Shown here: positions 36,760 through 47,434 of the stretch, one piece after another
How the letters are laid out: each line of letters starts with the position of its first letter
How positions within the stretch are numbered: the stretch's first letter is position 1
NCBI GenBank assembly: GCA_022385755.1
Contig: MU278362.1
Coordinates: 202,251-266,250, forward strand
Source of the DNA: Trametopsis cervina
Taxonomy: Eukaryota > Basidiomycota > Agaricomycetes > Polyporales > Irpicaceae
Direction of reading: 5' to 3'
Length of the DNA stretch: 64,000 nucleotides
Notes under the pieces: generated by a model
What the model saw: the letters and a program-made list of their open reading frames with translations, nothing else
Databases searched by the model: none
Told to the model about the DNA's origin: nothing
Position numbers and translations under genes: made by a program

Positions 36760-37632
36760 AGTTTATCTAACGTGCGGTAGTCAGGTAAGCGGTGCAGTGT
36801 CTCTCTGTAGGCGCAATGTAGGCCCAGGAGGGGGGTTTTGGGTAACAACAAGGCCGCAAGCTTACAACAGCGCAGGGATCTAACTGATAGTACACGTGTG
36901 AATATTGACATAACGATGATAGCGTTCGGCCGTGCAAAACGAACTCACCGGTTGCTGATTTCTCGAGACGACTATTTATCGTCGAATCAGCGCAGTTGGG
37001 CTAAAGAGATACAGCACTGTGCTGCAGATACCGCCAGCGTTCCCTATTCGCCAGTCCCCGCACTAATTCCAAATCAGATGCGTGTCAATCAATGGACTCC
37101 GTCGCGGTCGCTTGCCCGGATTTCTGTCTCATGCTCTTCATGTGCAGTCAGATTAAAAGGTCCTCTTCAGGGTCAAGGCCGCATTAGAATATTCTTTTTG
37201 TATTACGGTCGTGTGCCGGCGCAAATTTTCGTGTCGGAGATGGCTTGTTAGAGAGTGACGCCACTTAGTTTCTAGAGCAGTCCCGCAAATATTGTAACTC
37301 CTTGCGCTAGCCAACAATTCAGTACGGTGATCGCCATCGCCAACTGAGATCGCATTAGTAGGGGACGCATTGACGTCCAGCGGAAGTATAACTATACTTC
37401 CATCCTCGACCACGGAGACACCGACTCCCTAGACAAGCTGCTCGTCGTCGGGCGGTTTACGCTGCGTTCGTTGGCCGTGAGGACCTAGTGATTGTGTTTC
37501 CGACCATCTAGCGCTGCCACTCGGCAGCGAAAGTGCATGTTGGCAGGCGTTGAAGGAAATGTTCTGGCTCTTCTACAAGCACTCATAGCAAACCAATCGG
37601 GGCTTGGGCCGCGCTCGGCCAGCGACGCTGGG
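36760..37632. other. Intergenic region before DUF6533 copy 4
   Basis: Upstream of both divergent genes. No coding feature recognised. Confidence 0.35.
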
Positions 37633-39347
37633 ATGGAGTTGGATACTGGGGCGTTTCATAATGCACGACTGGAGCGTAATGCATATCGTGCGTGTGTCTC
37701 GTTCTCGCTTCTTGTTCACTGACTTATATCTTATGACCCAGTTGCTACCGCTTGCTTCATTACTTATGAGTATCGTGGGTAGTCACACCTCTTGGGATAA
37801 TTTCATACGCTCATCTGCTCGCCATCGTAGTTCTCCAAATATCAAACGAGGTGGAACTCTTCTGGGTAAGACACCTCTCCGCATTGTCACCTCGTGTTGA
37901 CTGATTGGGCGTAGAAAAAGCGCTGGACCTTTGGAAAATGTCTATTTTTATGGGTACGTGCTCCCGCCTATTCAGACTGAGAACCTCCACGACCTGACCC
38001 TTCGTTTTCAGAGCCGGTATTATAGTTTAGCTTTCAATGTGTAAGCACCGTATCCAGCATATCGTGCGACCGCTATCTCATCTCGTACTGTGTCCGGCTG
38101 TGCAGAAGCAATGCCTTCGGTGAGTGTGCCTCTTTCCTCTTGTGCAAAATGAGTCTCGAGCGTTGTCCGCGATAGCGTTTTTGGATGCGAACCCAACCCT
38201 GGACGTAAGTTCTGCTCTCACACTGGCTTGCGTGTCACGATCGTTAACCATACAGCATCTAGGCGTGAGTTCTGTTTCTAATCGATGTTATCACTGACCT
38301 CACCGTGGACCTTCCTCATAGTTGTAAGTCTGGTATTTTCCCTTGCGTACGATTTATCTAATGAGGCTGTCCCGCAACAGGTACAAGATTTTTCCACTGG
38401 CAAAATACCGGTGCAGCGTTCCAAGTAATAACCACACATTGTGAGCCGCTGCCTCTGTCAGCTATGAGTCATCTGACGGTCATGCTGCGTAGTAATACTA
38501 GAACTTCGGATCTACGCCATGTACGGCAGTACCAGACTTATGTTGGGCGTATGTCTCTGTTTAGCCGTCATGGAGGCAATCGTTTTCGGAATCCTGTTCG
38601 GCATACAAAATCCTGATCTCGTTGGTATGTCTAGCTCGAATCTGCGCCAGAAATAGTCCGCCGCTGACCTCTACGTTACAGGCACGAACAATCCGTCGCC
38701 CGGACTTTTTCTCTGTGCCGACGGAGATCCCCCTCACGGCCATTGGATCACCTATTACTGGATGTCCATCCTCATCATTGAAAGTATTCTGCTTGGCCTG
38801 AGTGTGTACAAGGGTTGGCAAACCCACCAATCGGGTCTCGGCGGCGGCCTTATGGGCGTGCTAACGCGCGACTCTATCTTCTATTATCTTGTGTGAGTTT
38901 GTTTCCTTCTGCCTTCGGCCCCGAGGTCAACGTGCTAATTGATGACCCGTAGTATCTTTCTTGTGTACGGCATGAACATGATTTTTTGGTTCCTGAATAT
39001 TGTACGTGCCGTGATCTCGCGGTTTTGGCGGATTCTGACATGGACTGTAGCTCACCCTGGACGAATTTGGCACGGGATTCGCATTTACCATATCATCCGT
39101 CCTTGCCAACCGACTTCTCATCTCCGTTCGCGAGAGGTATTACATGGCGCGCTCAGAACTGGAAGATTTCAACACCTTCACGTCGATGCACTTCCAGTCC
39201 GCGCCCGGTGAACGCGCAGACACTATCGCTCTCGGAACGTTGCAAGACCAGTCTGAAGGCGGTCAAACGCGCTGGGAGGAGCTAACTACCTGCTATCGCG
39301 TAGACGATGGCGAGGGCCACAATTATTCGGAAGCTAGAGGATTTTAG
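37633..39347 (+). CDS. DUF6533-domain membrane protein (copy 4, distinct subfamily)
   Basis: Proposed start MELDTGAFHNARLERNAY. Tiny exons then join as LATACFITYEYLLQISNEVE plus LFW, KKRWTFGKCLFLW and SRYYSLAFNV, which together rebuild the DUF6533 signature. The larger exons are easier: LRIYAMYGSTRLMLGVCLCL, EAIVFGILFGIQNPDLVG, GHWITYYWMSILIIESILLG, VLTRDSIFYYLVIFLVYG and a Ser/Glu-rich cytoplasmic tail ending EARGF at 39347. About ten exons, several under 40 bp, so the first third is a tentative model. It resembles other fungal DUF6533 proteins (LRxYAMYG motif) more than it resembles copies 1-3. Function unknown. Confidence 0.65.
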
Positions 39348-40008
39348 CAATGGTACGTGCTGTGATCATGTCATTCACTTCTCCTGTCCTTACGACTATT
39401 CGCTATAAGGCTGCCTCCGGCCGCCAAACTGCTTACTATCCTTTATTTATTCTGCTCGGTACTACCGCTCGTTCGTCATACACGTTTGCAACATTAGACA
39501 GTTATTCACGCTATCGGAACCGTGAAATCTGAGGCAAAACCGATGTTCGAGCGTCAGAGTGACTGCATGAATGGCGTCTGATAGCGATATGTTACGTGAC
39601 CCGCTGTCTCGTGGACGTGATCCGACTAGGGTGGAATGTGAACTTGCTGTCCTTACTTGGCTCTGCTAGCGGCCGCACTTTGGCCGAGCCGGTGAGTAGC
39701 CTTTTCTGTCGAAACATCAGAGCGTCACCGTTCCCCCAGGCCTAGAAATCCTTTTTCGGAGTCAATACAGCACATCACTCGCCCTATATTTCTGTATGAT
39801 GTGAGGGAAATCATTTGACCCTGAGAACCTGACGACCGACCCTCCAGGCGGTTCAGGATGCCGTGCGCCGCTCTCCAGGCTTGTCCCTGGATCGCATCGA
39901 GCCTGTCCTCTCGGAGAAGCTTCTTATACTCTACGGACTAAAAATTGTTCTGCTCTAGCCGAACTCGACGACCCTCGTCTCCGTCTGTCGAATATCACAG
40001 CTAGAACA
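39348..40008. other. Intergenic region before the permease
   Basis: No gene recognised; it holds the promoter of the permease at 40009. Confidence 0.35.
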
Positions 40009-42262
40009 ATGTCCCAGTACAGCGACGAGGCGAAGCTAGCACGCCTGGGCTACAAGCAGGAGTTCAAGCGTGCGTTCACCCCTCTGGAAGTGTTCAGCAT
40101 CTCGTTCAGCATCATTGGCATCTTCCCTTCCATTGCGTGAGTTCTTCAGTTTGTGATATCGCAGGGCTGCGATCTCACATTGATTGAATACTCTTTCAGC
40201 TCGGTGCTAGTGTACGCATTGCCCAATGGAGGTGCTGTTGCGCTGGTTTGGGGTGTATGTGCCCATCACTTAACGTCATGTATTGATGAACACTGAACAC
40301 GGTTCTAGTGGGCTGTATGCGCAGTTTTCCTGATGTTTGTTACGATGGCGCTGGCGGAGCTCGGGTCGGCGGCACCAACCTCTGGTGGCCTGTACTACTG
40401 GTCGCATAAGTTCGGACCTCCGAAGTGGCGGAACCTTCTGGCATGGATCTGTGCATGTGAGTTCTGTGCAATGAAGGGACGCGAACGAAGGCTGAGTAGA
40501 TGGAAATGCAGATTCCAACACCATGGGCAACTTGGCTAGTGTGGCGTCGGTGGATTGGGGATGTGCAGTTCAGCTGATGGCCGCAGTCAGCATTGGGTCG
40601 AATATGACGTTCGTGCCCACGACGTCACAAACATTGTGAGTCCGTTCAGGTGTATGTCGTGCCCGTCTTGAAACTTACAAGCCGGTAAAGCGGCGTGTTT
40701 GTCGCTTTGTTGATCTGTCACGCTTGCCTCTCTTCTATGGCTACAAGGATACTTGCGAGGTTGCAAGGAGTATACATGGTCTTGAACGCATTGTGAGACC
40801 TCGCCTTCTTGGTTGGACGAAAGTCGGCTGACGATGCGGTGATTTACTCTTCTTTTTGACAGACTCTGTTTGGCCATCATCATTGCCGTACCCGTTGCCA
40901 CCCCGAAAGAGTTCAAGAACCCTGCGAGCTATGCTTTCGGAGGTTTCGAGAACTGTGCGTCATATCCTACAGTTAGAAGTATACAAACTCATCAAAATTC
41001 GTGTGCGTAGTGTATGGATGGCCGAATGGCTTTGCCTTTATCCTCAGTTTCCTCGCACCTCTCTGGACAATTGGTAAGGGGACTGTATTCTCGGATTGAC
41101 CTCGAGGTCTAATGGCTAGAGTATAGGTGCATTCGACTCCTCTGTGCATATCAGTGAAGAGGCAACAAACGCCAGTGTGGCGGTCCCTTGGGCGACAATG
41201 GGAGCTTGCGCTATTGCTGGTATTCTTGGATGGGGTACGTCCCAGTGCTTCGATCTCTTATATACGTGTAGCCGTTGACTCCACGACGTCTAGCTATCAA
41301 CGTTTCCCTCGCCTTCTGCATGGGTAATGACATCGAAGGCATCCTGTCTAGTCCAATCGGGCAACCGATGGCCACCGTAAGTGTTTACCCACGTATCTGT
41401 TACGAAGGAGTACCGATGATATTCTGCCCAGATTTTCTTCAACAGCTTCGGACAGCGCGGTACACTGGTCATATGGTCCATTGTTGTGTTCATTCAGTAC
41501 GTTGACTGTACCGTTTCGTGAGACGGAAATTCTCAATGTTTCCAGATTCCTGATGGGCAACAGCATGGTAATGCGTTCTACAATATCCCTTGAATCGTTC
41601 GCTTATATGCCACATTTCAGATGACGGCATGCTCTCGCCAGATCTTTGCCTTCTCCCGCGATGGTGGTCTGCCCTTCTCGCGGTACCTGTACCGCATGAA
41701 CAAGCACACTCAAACACCCGTCAACTGCGTCTGGTTTGCTGCGTTTGTCTCCCTCCTACTCGGATTACTCGCATTTGCGGGGCCTGCAGCGATTGGGGCG
41801 ATATTCAGTCTGGTGGTTACAGGCCAGTACATTGCGTATAGCATTCCGATCGTGTGTCGTTTCTACGGCGGCACGGAGTGGATTCCGGGGCCGTTTAGTT
41901 TGGGTAAATTCGTGAGTGCTTTACTTTCATATGAATTCGCAGCAACCGGGGAGCCATCCGTGCTGATCGATGGTATGGTTTTACAGGGCTTTCCTGTGGC
42001 CGTTGTGGCTGTGCTCTGGATGACCTTCTCGATTGTCATCCTCATCTTCCCAACTACGCCTGCGCCCGACGGTCCGACGATGAACTACACGATTGTCGTC
42101 CTTGGCGGATGGCTCCTACTGTGCGTCACGTACTACTACTTCCCAGTGTACGGCGGCGTGCATTGGTTTACGGGACCCGTGGCGAATGTGGACGAGGGCC
42201 ACGGCGCAAAGGGAGATTCGGCCGAATCGGTAGATGGACTACCGGAGAAGGAGAAGTTTTAG
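40009..42262 (+). CDS. Amino-acid / GABA permease (APC superfamily, 12-TM)
   Basis: Starts MSQYSDEAKLARLGYKQEFK and FTPLEVFSISFSIIGIFPSI, the classic start of fungal GABA/choline/amino-acid permeases. GGAVALVWGWAVCAVFLMFV (TM2), LAELGSAAPTSGGLYYWSH (consensus APC motif), ISEEATNASVAVPWATMGA and MMTACSRQIFAFSRDGGLPF follow. The last TM pair, FPVAVVAVLWMTFSIVILIF and YTIVVLGGWLLLCVTYYYF, precedes an acidic cytoplasmic tail ending at 42262. About ten introns; the one at 41912-41986 (75 bp) is notable because a relic copy survives at 44.8 kb. Imports small amino compounds across the plasma membrane; the exact substrate cannot be read. Appears intact. Confidence 0.88.
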
Positions 42263-42627
42263 ATGGAAAAGGCGGTGAGACACGCTCATGCATACTAATT
42301 ATGTTGCACCCTTCGAGTCCAACGTACGAGTCACGACGATGATGAATTAATCTTTTCAAGGACATAACGTGCTCTGTTTGCCGAGTGTAAACCTGCATTT
42401 CGATACAGCAAAGACATTTCGTTCGATCATGCGAACTGGTTTTCGAATGGCTCTACCGACTAGCCACGCGGTCGCCAATATTACGGAAATCGGAAATCGA
42501 TGCTCGCAGTGATCTCGAAACATGGAAGTTTGCCTTACTGTCTCCTATATTATGCGACCTGGTGGCCTTACGATAACGATAACCAGTCAGAACAAAGAGA
42601 CTAACCCCCGCTTTCCGTGTCAGAGGT
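42263..42627. promoter_or_regulatory. Upstream region of DUF6534 copy 2 with a shared promoter block
   Basis: Contains TATATTA near 42546 and a CCAGTCAG box at 42583-42590, 38 bp before the ATG. The same order (AT-rich box, CCTGGTGGCCT-like stretch, CCAGTCA) recurs ahead of DUF6534 copies 3 and 4 at nearly the same distance. Confidence 0.45.
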
Positions 42628-44596
42628 ATGAGCGCACTAGCTGACATAATTGCAGTATTGCTAGGTCCATTACTGGTAACAACGTGCCTTGCCTTTATGT
42701 GGGTCCCACTTCCGTAAATACACCATCAGAGGCTCACTGTCAACACCTCCAAGCCTCTACGGCATTTTTCTAGCTCAGGTACTCTATTACTGGACGACTT
42801 ATGAACACGATGGGAAATTTATCAGGCTTTGCGTGGCATTCGTTTCGTGAGTTCCCTGGCCACTTCGCAATTCCCATTCACAGCCACCGACAAGCCCAAT
42901 GGATGTCGTTCAGGCTCTTTGAAACCTGCCATACCGCCCTTGGCATTCACGTGCTCTATTACTACCTCATCTCTGTCTATGGCGATTTTGTGAACGGCCT
43001 CGAACAAATCGTTTGGTATGAGAGGTTCACTATGATATATTGTGAGGCTCATCCGCTTACAGGAGTGCTGCGGTAAGCTTAGATTCGGCTAATGCTATCC
43101 AGCTTTCATTACGCCGCTAATAACCCGACCGGACATGCAGCTCTGCATGATGCTTGAGGTATGTCGAATGCTGTCCTCAGTTCATAATTAACGATGCTTA
43201 TCATCTTAGATCGTAATCGTGGAAACTACACAAAGGTGCGCCCGAGGCGTGTCTCTTTGAGTACATGCCGACTGAGTTTACTATGCAGTCTCTATGTGTA
43301 TCGCATCTGGCATCGGGAGTATCGATTTTAATATTCCGCTCCGTTCCATTTCTAACGAAATGACGTTCGATACAGTGAGCGGAAAGAATCAAATTGTGAC
43401 GGCAATGATGGTCAGTGCTGTCTTGCGTGTTCACGTTCGTTGGTTAATTTTAAGCAGGGCCTTCTTCTGATATGTCGCATGGGTGAGCTAAGCTAATGTG
43501 CTGCCATCATCTTTTTTACACACAATGACAAGTACCCATAGCCTTAGGATTCTGTGAGCAAATACTTGAAAGATCTTGTCCTCCGTGAAGATTGATGAAA
43601 TGCTTCGATCCCCAGATGCCAGCTCCCTGATGTGCGTCGTCTTTCTTTTTCCATTGACGGTTTACACTCTCCTCTAAATACCATCTTATGTATACAGGTT
43701 CACACGTCACACTTGGATCTCGCTACTAGATTCAAGGACTGACTCCGTGAGTATTGGGAGCATACCATGCCCGAGTAATGAGCTCACCGGTCGTAGATCC
43801 TCCTAAATTTTGAATGGTCGGTCACGGTATTCGTTGACCTATCCATGACCCTAGGGCTCCTTTTTTATCTCTTTCAAGGTCAGAAGGATGCTTTTGGCGG
43901 GTAAGCACGTTTCGTTTACATTAAGCAGCGTTCAACCCACAAAGCCTCTTTGACAGAACAAGATACATCATATTCAATTTGATGCAGTTATTGCTCAGTT
44001 CCGGAGCTCTTACCTTGTAGGTCTCGTATTCGGCGAGGGTTCTCAGATACTGATTTATGGTGTAGCCTACTTTCTACGGCTACCCTTATCACTGTACGTC
44101 TCTAATGCGCACATGTACTGGCGCACCATCTCACCGACTCAATTCATAGTTCAATGCATATCCGCATAGCCTTCTCTTTGGAGGTTTGATCTCGGCGTCG
44201 GGGAAATGTGAGAGTGATTTAACTCACAAGATGTTCTCGAGTTGAACATTTTGTAGTGTACGGCAACTCCATGCTTGCCATGCTAAACACGAGGCGCATG
44301 ATGATGAGAAACACAGAACGGAATGACGAAGAGAACATTCAAGTTGAGCTTTCTCAAATGCGATGGGCCTCGGCCGTATCGACCAATGCCACAGTCACTA
44401 CCCCGGTGAGCATCTGTCTCACTTCTTATTCCCACTACTAACCAAAGATTTTAACCAAAGCACGTCATGAGCCATATTGCCACGGAGAAGCCACACACAG
44501 AGTCTGAAAATGCGGTTTGCCCCACTACTTACATCTGCTCCGCTGCCTAAATTGATGAACATTCAGAAAGGATCTCACGCAATGAATGTCGGCTAG
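42628..44596 (+). CDS. DUF6534-domain membrane protein (copy 2)
   Basis: Starts MSALADIIAVLLGPLLVTTC. Exons follow in the order of copy 1: LYGIFLAQVLYYWTTYEHDG, LFETCHTALGIHVLYYYLISVYGD then GLEQIVW, SLYVYRIWHRE (about 43290), the DUF6534 core near 43800-43900 (ILLNFEWSVTVFVDLSMTL, FYLFQGQK), a NLMQLLLSSGALT exon near 43975, and VYGNSMLAMLNTRR at 44255-44300. The tail (ENIQVELSQMRWASAVSTNA) continues over two small exons to a stop at 44596 if the gtttgc...ttcag intron is used. Without that splice it would stop at 44550. About twelve exons. Sister of copies 3 and 4. Confidence 0.72.
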
Positions 44597-44699
44597 TTGA
44601 ATATGGTGAGAAGTCGGCGCGGTGTGTATGCAATCTGCATGATGTTTTCATCTGTCATCCATGTTATATATACCACCGCTACACTCTACGTGTGACGAA

Positions 44700-44935
44700 A
44701 CGTCTATAAATTGCGAGCATACATACCACGCAGTGGAGGACCCAAGACTAGGTCCCCCCAAGATCGCCTTGTTGGATTTATGTTTCGTGGTGTGGTGAGT
44801 GCCTTCCCTTCCACGAAGTCCGCCGTAGTCATAGAGTATCCAGTGCCGATTGATGGTATGATGTTTACAGGGCTTCCCAGTAGCCACTGTCGCCGTGCGC
44901 TGGATAAGCTTTCCGTTGTCACTCCCATCTTAGTG
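44700..44935 (+). pseudogene. Relic of the amino-acid permease 3' region, retaining its intron
   Basis: The sequence matches the permease at 41880-42060. The segment GTGAGTGC...GATTGATGGTATGATGTTTACAG (44795-44870, 76 bp) aligns with the permease intron 41912-41986 (75 bp), including the GATGGTATG-TTTACAG end. The next codons read GLPVATVAVRWISFPLSLPS against GFPVAVVAVLWMTFSIVILI. No upstream or downstream permease exons remain. It lies between DUF6534 copies 2 and 3, just as the intact permease lies before copy 2, which marks a tandem segmental duplication. Confidence 0.75.
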
Positions 44936-45251
44936 GTGGAACAGGCTCATGGATACCAATCGACCGCAACTACAAACCGAACACATGCGCATCCATTCGC
45001 GAGGATAACGAATTAATATATTAAAGAACACAGAAAGCTATAATTGCCAACCATAATCTTGCATCTCTGTTGTGCGAACCGGTACTCAGAGGGCTGTACT
45101 GACCGAGCATGCAATAGTCGACATATGGAAGTCTAGGTTTGATGTCTTCCACCTCGAAACGTTGACGAGGCCGCTGTATATTAAACCTCGATGATCTAGC
45201 GACAGCCAGTCAGACTCAACCAACCCACCCCTGTTTTTTTCCAGAACAAGT
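44936..45251. promoter_or_regulatory. Upstream block of DUF6534 copy 3, shared with copy 4
   Basis: From about 45025 the sequence parallels 62860-63126: AGCTATAA, CCAAC, ATCTC, TGCGAAC-GG-ACTCA, CCTCGAAACGTTGACGAGG (45152-45170), TATATTAAACCT and CCAGTCAG (45205-45212). The ATG follows 40 bp later. Conservation of a non-coding block marks a duplicated promoter. Confidence 0.55.
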
Positions 45252-46962
45252 ATGCACACAATAGCTGATACAATCGCAATCCTACTCGGTCCACTATTGG
45301 TGACAACGTGCCTTGCATTCGTGTGGGTCCTACCACGTCCGTACATTTGTCACTCGAGGCTCACTATCACCACTCCCTTCTCAAGCCTCTACGGCATTTA
45401 TCTCGCTCAGATACTCTATTACTGGACGACTTATGAACATGACGGCAAATTCATTAGGCTCTGCGTGGCTTTCGTTTCGTAAGTTGGCTCGCTACTTTCT
45501 AATAGTGATCAACGAACCGGTTTTCTATTCAGGCTCCTTGAAACCTGCCACACCGCCTTTGCCATCCACGTCCTTTATTTTTATCTCATATCATATTATG
45601 GTGATCCGTTGAATGACCTCGATCAAATCATCTGGTGCGAGTGATTTTGATTTGCTGTTACAGGTATTGTCGAAGCTCATCATCCCACAGGACTGCCGGG
45701 GTGAGCGACCAACGCTACCTGGCTTAGGCTACTGACCTGAACTGGCATACAGCTCTGCATGATTCTTGAGGTATTTCGAACACTGTACTTGGCTCGTGAT
45801 CAATAACACTTTCGTCCTAGATCGTAATAGTGGAGACTACACAAAGGTGCGCAAAGAGGTCTTACTTTTAGTATATCTTGGCTGAATAATGGCTACCCAG
45901 CCTCTATGTGTATCGCATCTGGCATTGTGAGCATAGATCTCGAGATTCTGTTTCATTCCGGTTATGACAGACGACTGCCAGTGAGCGGAAACAATCGCGC
46001 TGTGACGGCGATGATGGTCAGTAGTCTTTTGCGTGTTATTAATAACGTTCTTTGGCTGAATTGTCATAGGGTCTTCTTCTATTATGTCGTATGGGTGAGC
46101 TACTGTGCAATCCATATGTTCTTGATACGCAATAACTGTATAGCCCTAGGATTCTGTGAGTGAATTGTCTCAGCGTCATAGATTTTTTGAAGATGGAGGA
46201 AACACTATAACCTCAGATGCCAGCTCCTTAATGTTCGTCGTATCTTTTGTCCAGTCACAGTTTTCAATCCTGTCTCAGCGTTGTATTGCCTCGGTATGCA
46301 GGTTCACATATCACACTTGGATCTCGCTGCTAGATTCGAGGACTGCATCTGTAAGTATTTGGCGACTGGATACCCTTTCTGCGATAAAGAGCTCATAAAC
46401 CACAGATCCTTCTAAATTTGGAGTGGTCAATGATGGTCTTTGTTGATTTGGCTGTGACTCTAGTCCTTTTCTACCTCTTACAAGGTCGCAAAGTTGCCTT
46501 CGGCGGGTGAGCGCATTTTTTTTCCCTCGCAAGACAATCAAGTCAAAAACGTTCCTCCACAGAACAAAACATGTCATACTCAATTTGATGCAACTAGTGC
46601 TTGGCACCGGAGCATTAACTGTGTACGACCGTCCGAATACTAGCGATAATTCTCAGCATTGATTTATGATGCAGCCTACTTTCCATGGTCACCCTTATCA
46701 CTGTGCGTGTTAAAGATGTTCATGTACCGGTACACGATCTCACTAGACAGAACAGTTTAACGTATATCCGCAGAGTCTCCTGTTCGGAGGTCTGATTTCG
46801 GCTGCGGGTAAATGTAAGCCTAACTTCACCCGTTGAGGCGTCCTGAAAGCTGATTATTTTGCAGTGTACGGCAATTCCATGCTGGCGATGCTCAACACGA
46901 GGCGAATGATGGTGAAAACCATAGAAATGAATGATGAAGAGAGCATCCATATTGAATTATGA
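45252..46962 (+). CDS. DUF6534-domain membrane protein (copy 3), tail truncated
   Basis: Starts MHTIADTIAILLGPLLVTTC. Next come LYGIYLAQILYYWTTYEHDG, LLETCHTAFAIHVLYFYLIS with YGDPLNDLDQIIW, SLYVYRIWH and VSGNNRAVTAMM. The DUF6534 core ILLNLEWSMMVFVDLAVTL (about 46405-46470), NLMQLVLGTGALT and VYGNSMLAMLNTRRMM complete the frame. A stop at 46960-46962 cuts the tail right after ESIHIEL, whereas copies 1 and 2 continue for 40 or more residues. The stop lies about 75 bp from the 3' end of PARP-like gene A on the other strand, so the two genes now abut. The membrane core looks complete; loss of the tail may or may not matter. Confidence 0.68.
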
Positions 46963-47116
46963 GGAGAATGAAGCAAGATGATGTAAGCGCGATGATCCCT
47001 CGAGTCTTTCCATTTATCCGCGGCTTACTGGCCTGTATCACTTCACCATGATCAGGTACGCAGGACGAACAGCGTCTGCATTGTATACTACCAGCTCTTT
47101 CTGACCATTTCCCCCA

Positions 47117-47121
47117 TCTCC
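47117..47121. repeat. Target site duplication TCTCC (left copy)
   Basis: TCTCC directly precedes the left LTR; the identical five bases follow the right LTR at 51974-51978. A 5-bp duplication is the normal product of copia integrases. Confidence 0.85.
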
Positions 47122-47360
47122 TGTTGGAATAGCAAACCGAATGGCCCGCGCGTTTGCGCGCGGCCATGTCCAGTAGCGTAGGGCCGTAGAGCCACGGCCA
47201 CTCGTAGTACATGGCCGGTTATAGGGCCGTCGCAACCTCTCGTTCATTGTCCTTAATTCCCATCCGTTAGTATAGACACATATATATAGAGTGTAGAACT
47301 CACCGTGAATAATCATCGTCTTCCACCCCTCATACTCCTCTCGCCTCATAACCTTCCATA
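47122..47360 (+). repeat. Left LTR of the copia element (239 bp)
   Basis: Begins TGTTGGAATAGCAAACCGAA and ends CATAACCTTCCATA. It contains a GC-rich hairpin (GCGCGTTTGCGCGC) near the start and a TATATATA box about 80 bp before its end, a likely promoter. Matches the right LTR base for base on inspection. Confidence 0.93.
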
Positions 47361-47375
47361 GGTTATGAGCCCCGA
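47361..47375 (+). promoter_or_regulatory. Primer-binding site matching the anticodon arm of initiator tRNA-Met
   Basis: GGTTATGAGCCC follows the left LTR immediately. It is complementary to GGGCUCAUAACC, the anticodon stem-loop of fungal initiator tRNA-Met, not to a tRNA 3' end. This is the half-tRNA priming known from Drosophila copia and yeast Ty5. Confidence 0.7.
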
Positions 47376-47434
47376 GCTCTAAACACTGCACAAGTTCTAT
47401 TCAGCTTTATCAAAAGTTCAACATATCACTCACC

